Shown here: positions 8,477 through 12,372 of the stretch, in pieces | Layout of the letters: every line of letters starts with the position of its first letter | How positions within the stretch are numbered: the first letter of the stretch is position 1 | Assembly (NCBI RefSeq): GCF_000611645.1 | Contig: NW_014011929.1 | Coordinates: 1 to 12,372 of the forward strand | DNA from: Monoraphidium neglectum | Taxonomy: Eukaryota; Chlorophyta; Chlorophyceae; Sphaeropleales; Selenastraceae | Length of the DNA stretch: 12,372 bases | Reading direction: 5' to 3' | The notes under the pieces: model-generated | Database searches by the model: none | What the model saw: the letters and a program-made list of their open reading frames with translations, nothing else | Told to the model about the DNA's origin: nothing | Position numbers and translations under genes: made by a program

Positions 8477-11400
8477 ATGGCCCGATCTGGGGTCCCCGCA
8501 TGGCTGGCATGTCTGCTGCTCTCTACGGCGTTAGCATCGACATGTGGGGAGCCGGAGCGTAAACTCACGCGGCAGAAGGCCCGTAACTGGGATGCGGAGG
8601 CGAGAAAGAGGGCCGCGTCCTCGGCGAAGGCTTTCTTGGAGCAGGCTGATCAGGTGTGGAAGACAGGCAGTATATGAACCAATGGGAGTGGCTGATTGTG
8701 GACGGGGCCGCGATCTGAATTCTGGTGTTGGGACACATCCATCGTCCAACCGACGGGCGTGTCAACAGTTAGGAGTGGCAACGCGACTGCCAATTGAAAG
8801 CATCGGCTATGATGCAGCATTGCCATCATGACTGCAAGGCGTGTGTGCGCCGCTGCCACCTGCCCCGACGGGTTGTGCTGCTGCGCCCTCTGCCGCCGCT
8901 CGCGGCCCGTCTGCGACGCAGTCGCTGGTTGTGCCTGTCGAGGTGGACGTCTTCCTGATCGGCTTCGAAGCCGACGGCGGCTATGCGCACAAGGTGGACA
9001 GCATGATGCTGCAGAACCTGCTCAACGCGGGCGAGGAGGTTACCCACTGCCCGCGCTCTCTTGACACGCGGGGCGACCTGGGGCTGTGCTTCAAGGTGCA
9101 CTACCAAGTGCTGGGACATGCAGAGCTGGGAGGCGAGGTGCGGGGAGGCCCTGTGCGGGGTTGGTCTGACGACAAGGGCAACAGCGCCGCCCACTCGCAG
9201 CCGAGCAACGGCTCGCGAGATGGCGGGAGCGGCGGCTGCCGGTGCAGCAAGCGTGGCTGGACATCGCAGTGGCTTGTGTTTGCAACGCAGCTGTCCAGCG
9301 CGCGCATGCAGTCGAGGTGCAGTGCAACCCAATCACTGGTTTGGGTTAGCCTGCAGTGAATGCATGCAAAGAAGAGGCACAATTGTTTGGTTTTGCGTGG
9401 GGAGAGAACGCCGAGCAGGGCTCGCGGTCTGCCTTCACCGCGTCACCCGCTACCTCCTCCTGGATCCCGCCCCGTCCCACCCGCCTAGGCCGGCCAATTG
9501 CTGCGCAATATCGAGGCGTACCTCAAGCCAAACCTCAAAGACCCCTTTGAGGCCATGCCGTGGGCGCGGCCGCGGGGCAGGGGCACGCCAGGGACGCCGG
9601 AACCAGGTGCGCGGCCCGCCCCGGCGCGCCCGCTCGCGGTCAACCGCAGGCGCCACGCGCGCCGGAGGCCCCGTGGGGGCTCACGCTCGCGGTCGCACCT
9701 GTGCTGAGAGCTTGCGGCTGTCGGCGTTCTTGCCGCCGTGCGGCGCTCGCGCCTCCGCAGGGCACTTGGAACCGACAGAGTACACCGTGGATGCTGCTGG
9801 CCTGGAGCCGCTGTTCGAGGCGTTCCTTGAGTTTGCGTATGGCGTGTCATGTGAGGGGGCGGCGGCGCAATGGGGCCCCTCTACTGGCTTTTTGGGGGGC
9901 AAAGGGGCGGTGTGAAACCTCCTGCACATGCCGGAATGGCAGGGCTTGAGGGGCGACGGCGGGTGGAAGGCGTCTGCAGGCGAGCCCCTCAAAGTGCAAG
10001 GGAATGGCAGGAAAGTGGCGTTGATCGCTGACGTGCGCACGGTGCAGCCCAGCCTGCCGCCTTTGCGGCTGAGGGGACGGTGCCCTCGGCGCCAGCCCAT
10101 TTCCTGGGGCTCCCTCGATCCCTGCCCCGCTCGCAGCCTCGGAGTCTGACGAGGCGGCCAAGGCAGGCCACAACTGGCACCAGCACAACCCCATCTTCAT
10201 CATCAACCCCAGCAAGGTGGGCGGCCGACGCCGCCCCGCGAGACGCGCCCCCACGCCTGAGGCCGTGTGCCGCTCACCAGCCATGCACAGCAAGACGGCA
10301 GATGCCAATGATGCCATTGCGCAGGGGGCGCCCGTGTCCGTGGCTCGACCGCGCACTGTGCTTCCTGCATTTGTGCCGCAAGTAGAGCACCCACATCCTG
10401 GGCTCGCCTGTGCGCCCCCTTGCCCGACGTCCCCAATTCCTCATCTCACCAAGCTCCGCGGACACTCACACCCCACCACACCATGTGCGTTAACACCACA
10501 CACCACACACCGCTATACGACATCACATCCCATCGCATTGCATCGCGCCACCCCCCTCTGACCCCAGGTGCGCATCAACCCCAAGGGCCACCCTGAGGAC
10601 CAGAACCACCACGTCCCGGACTTCTTCTACCAGTGGCACAGGCGAGGCGGCGGCCCAGCGCCGAGGAACGACGCTGACGTCATGCGGCGTCATTGGGCCG
10701 AGGGGGGCGCCGGCCCGTCGCAGATCGCTCCGCCCCAGGGCCGGCGCGGCCCGTGGGGCCTGCACGCCTGGCCAGACCCGTTGACCACAAGCCGGCGCGA
10801 TGCGGTGCTGAAGGGCACCCTGGCGCGCATGCTCCCTCCCAAGCTCCCCGGCCTTCTTCTCCTCCCTCTCTTCCCCCTTCCAGCCACACGTACAAGCCGG
10901 AGGAGCTGGAGAAGGAGGAGGCCGGCCTCACGTACCGCTACAGCTACAACGGGGCGGGCGCCTCGGCCGCGTGGTGCGCGCCCGGGGAGTCCTGGGTGCG
11001 GCCGTGGAGCCCGGAGACGGGGCGGCTGTGTGGTGGGGCCCTGGGGAGCCTTGGCAAAGGGGGTTGCGGCGGTGGAGCCCGGACATGCTCTCCCACGCGG
11101 GTCCTAGGCCGCCGGCGCCGCCGACTTACCCGCATCGACCACTGCACCGTCGCTCACCCCTGGGGCTGTCGCAACCGTCACCACTGCCTCATCGCTACCC
11201 TCCCCTTGTTTTCGCCCCCCTCCCCCCCCCCTCGACGAATCAACCCAGGACGTCGTCCCGCAACTTTGTGGTGGTGGACGTGGCCGCGGGGCCTGCTATC
11301 TATGGCCCTGCGGTGGCCGGCCGCGGCGGCGTCGTGGGCCCGACATCCTTCCCCTCACTCAGGGTGCGCCGCGCCCCCACGCCGCACCCCTGCCTGTGCG

Positions 11401-12084
11401 GCACATAACACCACTCTCCCACCTTTTGGTTGCCTTGCCCCGTCCCCCGAGCCACGATTAAATTCTGCACTCGCCCCCCCCCCCCATCGTGCGCCCCGGT
11501 GTTGTCCGCGTTGGCACTCACCAATCCACCCCCAATCCGTGCGCTCCCGCTCCCCCGCAGGACGTGTACCGCGCCATCTTTGCGGATTTGAAGGACGTGG
11601 GCCCGACGCTCACGGCCCAGGAGCACGCACAGGTGCGGCCGCAGCCCTATCATGCAAGTTTTTAATTGGGGAGGCCGGATCTTCAGTCTAGGGAGAGCCC
11701 GGGCGTCTTGTACGCGCCTGTGCTCGTCTTCCAAGTCTTGATGGAGTCCTGCGCCGGCCCTGTCAAGTGCTGACGCGGGTCCATGCCCACACATGCACAC
11801 ACACTTCCTTGAAGAGGCATGCACACAGTCGCACTGCACGCACGTGCGCTCTCTCTCTGTCACACACACACACACACACACACACACAGCCCAACCCAAC
11901 CCAACCTAGCCCAACCCACACACCTCATCTCACCGTACTGCAACGCCCCCCGCAGGTCGTGGCCGAGCACGCCCAGCGCGCCCTCTTTGACGGTGCCCTG
12001 TCATCCACCATAGTGTCGGCCACGCGGTCCCTCTTCCTGCCAGACACCACCACTGAGCACCTGGAATACGCGCGGTCACTGCTG
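8477..12084 (+). CDS. Secretory/membrane protein of the Arabidopsis At5g58100 family, N-terminal 387 residues, 10 exons, runs off the right edge
   Basis: Plus-strand exons: 8477-8653, 8922-9137, 9489-9606, 9761-9850, 10137-10216, 10568-10641, 10884-10973, 11249-11363, 11561-11632, 11956-12084. All splice phases agree (387 codons). The start ATG 8477 has a good context (cgccATGG) and opens a signal peptide, MARSGVPAWLACLLLSTALA. Family landmarks, compared from memory with Arabidopsis At5g58100: VPVEVDVFLIGFEADGG (64-79; cf. a VPVxFxFIGFE block), FKVHYQVLGH, the VDAAGLEPLFEAFLEFAYG helix, PIFIINPSK (cf. LFVLNPK), and FVVVDVAAGPAIYGPAVAG (about 288-306; cf. the FIDLTAGPxxxGPxVGG block). In Arabidopsis the gene is linked to pollen exine development; its biochemical activity is unknown to me. 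The family is about 900-950 residues with a C-terminal membrane segment, so more than half lies beyond the window. Intron 10642-10883 is GC-AG. Reading through the last donor would stop at TGA 12100-12102, far too early for the family. Confidence 0.85.
10460..10525 (+). repeat. CA/CCACA-rich low-complexity stretch in intron 5
   Basis: Irregular repeats of cacacc and ccacaca, ending shortly before the pyrimidine tract and acceptor at 10566-10567. It lies wholly inside the intron 10217-10567 of the At5g58100-like gene. Confidence 0.5.
11215..11231 (+). repeat. C-run polypyrimidine tract in intron 7
   Basis: Runs of six and ten C, separated by one T, about 20-30 bases before the acceptor at 11247-11248. 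It fits the polypyrimidine tract of this intron. Confidence 0.7.
11474..11485 (+). repeat. Homopolymer C12 in intron 8
   Basis: Twelve consecutive C inside intron 11364-11560 of the At5g58100-like gene. Such a run is prone to length errors in sequencing; it does not affect the coding frame. Confidence 0.85.
11861..11888 (+). repeat. (CA)14 microsatellite in intron 9
   Basis: An uninterrupted CA dinucleotide run preceded by a short CT run, inside intron 11633-11955. Confidence 0.9.
11890..11918 (+). repeat. CCCAA pentamer repeats in intron 9
   Basis: Several cccaa units, one interrupted by cctag, abut the (CA)14 run. They form a compound microsatellite about 40 bases before the acceptor at 11954-11955. 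The unit is not the Chlamydomonas telomere repeat. Confidence 0.75.
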
Positions 12085-12372
12085 GTGGGCGGGCGCGGTT
12101 GAGGGCGGGCCCGGCCGTTTTACGCGTGGGGTCGACTGGGAGGTGGGGATGTGGCAAAACCCACAGGTGTCGTCAGGACTTGCAGGGGTGTGTGCAGGTG
12201 GGGGAGGGGTGTCGAGCAGAGGCAGGGGGGGGTTGATGGGGCTTGAGCCATGCACGCTGTTGGGCGACGGGACCGATGCCCCTAGGAAAGGATGACGGCG
12301 CGCTGTGGTGTCGCATCGGGTATAAGGACTCCTCCCTCGTGGCTGCTCTGGCTGGTAAGCCCGCCAACCCCC
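12085..12372 (+). other. Start of intron 10 of the At5g58100-like gene
   Basis: From the donor GTGGGC at 12085 to the window end. No acceptor followed by a family-like peptide is seen. The stretch is G-rich around 12196-12240, with several runs of four to seven G that could form a G-quadruplex in the RNA. The next exon must lie beyond the window. Confidence 0.55.

Noticed and set aside
8014..8562. 182-codon plus-strand frame overlapping the start of the At5g58100-like gene
   Set aside because: Its composition looks random and it overlaps the real signal-peptide exon in another frame.
9061..9915. 284-codon plus-strand open frame
   Set aside because: It spans two introns and is out of frame with exons 2 and 3; only the part covering exon 4 is in the conserved frame.
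10693..11691. 332-codon plus-strand open frame
   Set aside because: It runs through introns and partly out of frame with the conserved exons; Pro/Arg-rich content reflects C-rich introns. It does contain exon 7 in the correct frame, but not exons 6 or 8.
12085..12102. Ending the At5g58100-like protein at TGA 12100-12102
   Set aside because: The family is more than twice as long, and a GT donor lies exactly at the end of the conserved segment (12085).
1..12372. Prokaryotic systems, CRISPR arrays, tRNA or rRNA genes
   Set aside because: The genes have eukaryotic introns and families; the direct repeats are microsatellites, not spaced repeats, and no tRNA T-loop or rRNA core was seen on either strand.

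Overview
The window looks like nuclear DNA from a chlorophyte green alga, most likely chlamydomonadalean (Chlamydomonas/Volvox/Haematococcus-like). The evidence is its high GC, genes broken into short exons by 60-350 bp introns, splice donors almost always starting GTG (GTGAG or GTGCG), CTG/CAG and CA microsatellites, and a Ser-Pro-rich secreted wall protein with a PKD domain. The longest open frames are often misleading. The genes appear only when short exons are joined with consistent splice phase.

Four protein-coding genes can be reconstructed. (1) Minus strand, 1732 down to beyond base 1: the N-terminal 174 residues of the DNA primase catalytic subunit (PRIM1/PriS), in six exons, ending in the catalytic VFDVDLTDYD block at the window edge. 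(2) Minus strand, 5471-3270: a secreted, Pro-rich protein of about 532 residues with a signal peptide, a PKD-like domain, polyQ, a Ser-Pro tract and a Cys-rich tail; probably an extracellular-matrix or cell-wall glycoprotein. (3) Minus strand, 7404-6080: a complete 254-residue two-domain cupin in four exons. (4) Plus strand, 8477 to beyond the right edge: the first 387 residues (ten exons) of a signal-peptide-bearing protein of the family that includes Arabidopsis At5g58100, a membrane protein linked to pollen exine formation.

Layout: genes 1-3 lie in tandem on the minus strand. The cupin and the At5g58100-like gene are divergent across about 1.07 kb. The stretch 1733-3269 holds no confident gene, only a weak resemblance to the N-terminal core-binding domain of a tyrosine recombinase at 1846-2096. 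The other gaps, 5472-6079 and 7405-8476, look like promoter and UTR sequence.

The four genes do not form an obvious pathway. Two encode secretory-route proteins with plausible wall roles, one is a replication enzyme, and the cupin has no assigned substrate. I did not find a convincing new multi-gene system. The most interesting points are the algal homologue of a pollen-wall gene, the wall-type mosaic protein with a possible cassette exon, two GC-AG introns, and the recombinase-like relic beside the primase gene. All gene models come from reading splice signals by eye and have not been checked against transcripts or databases.
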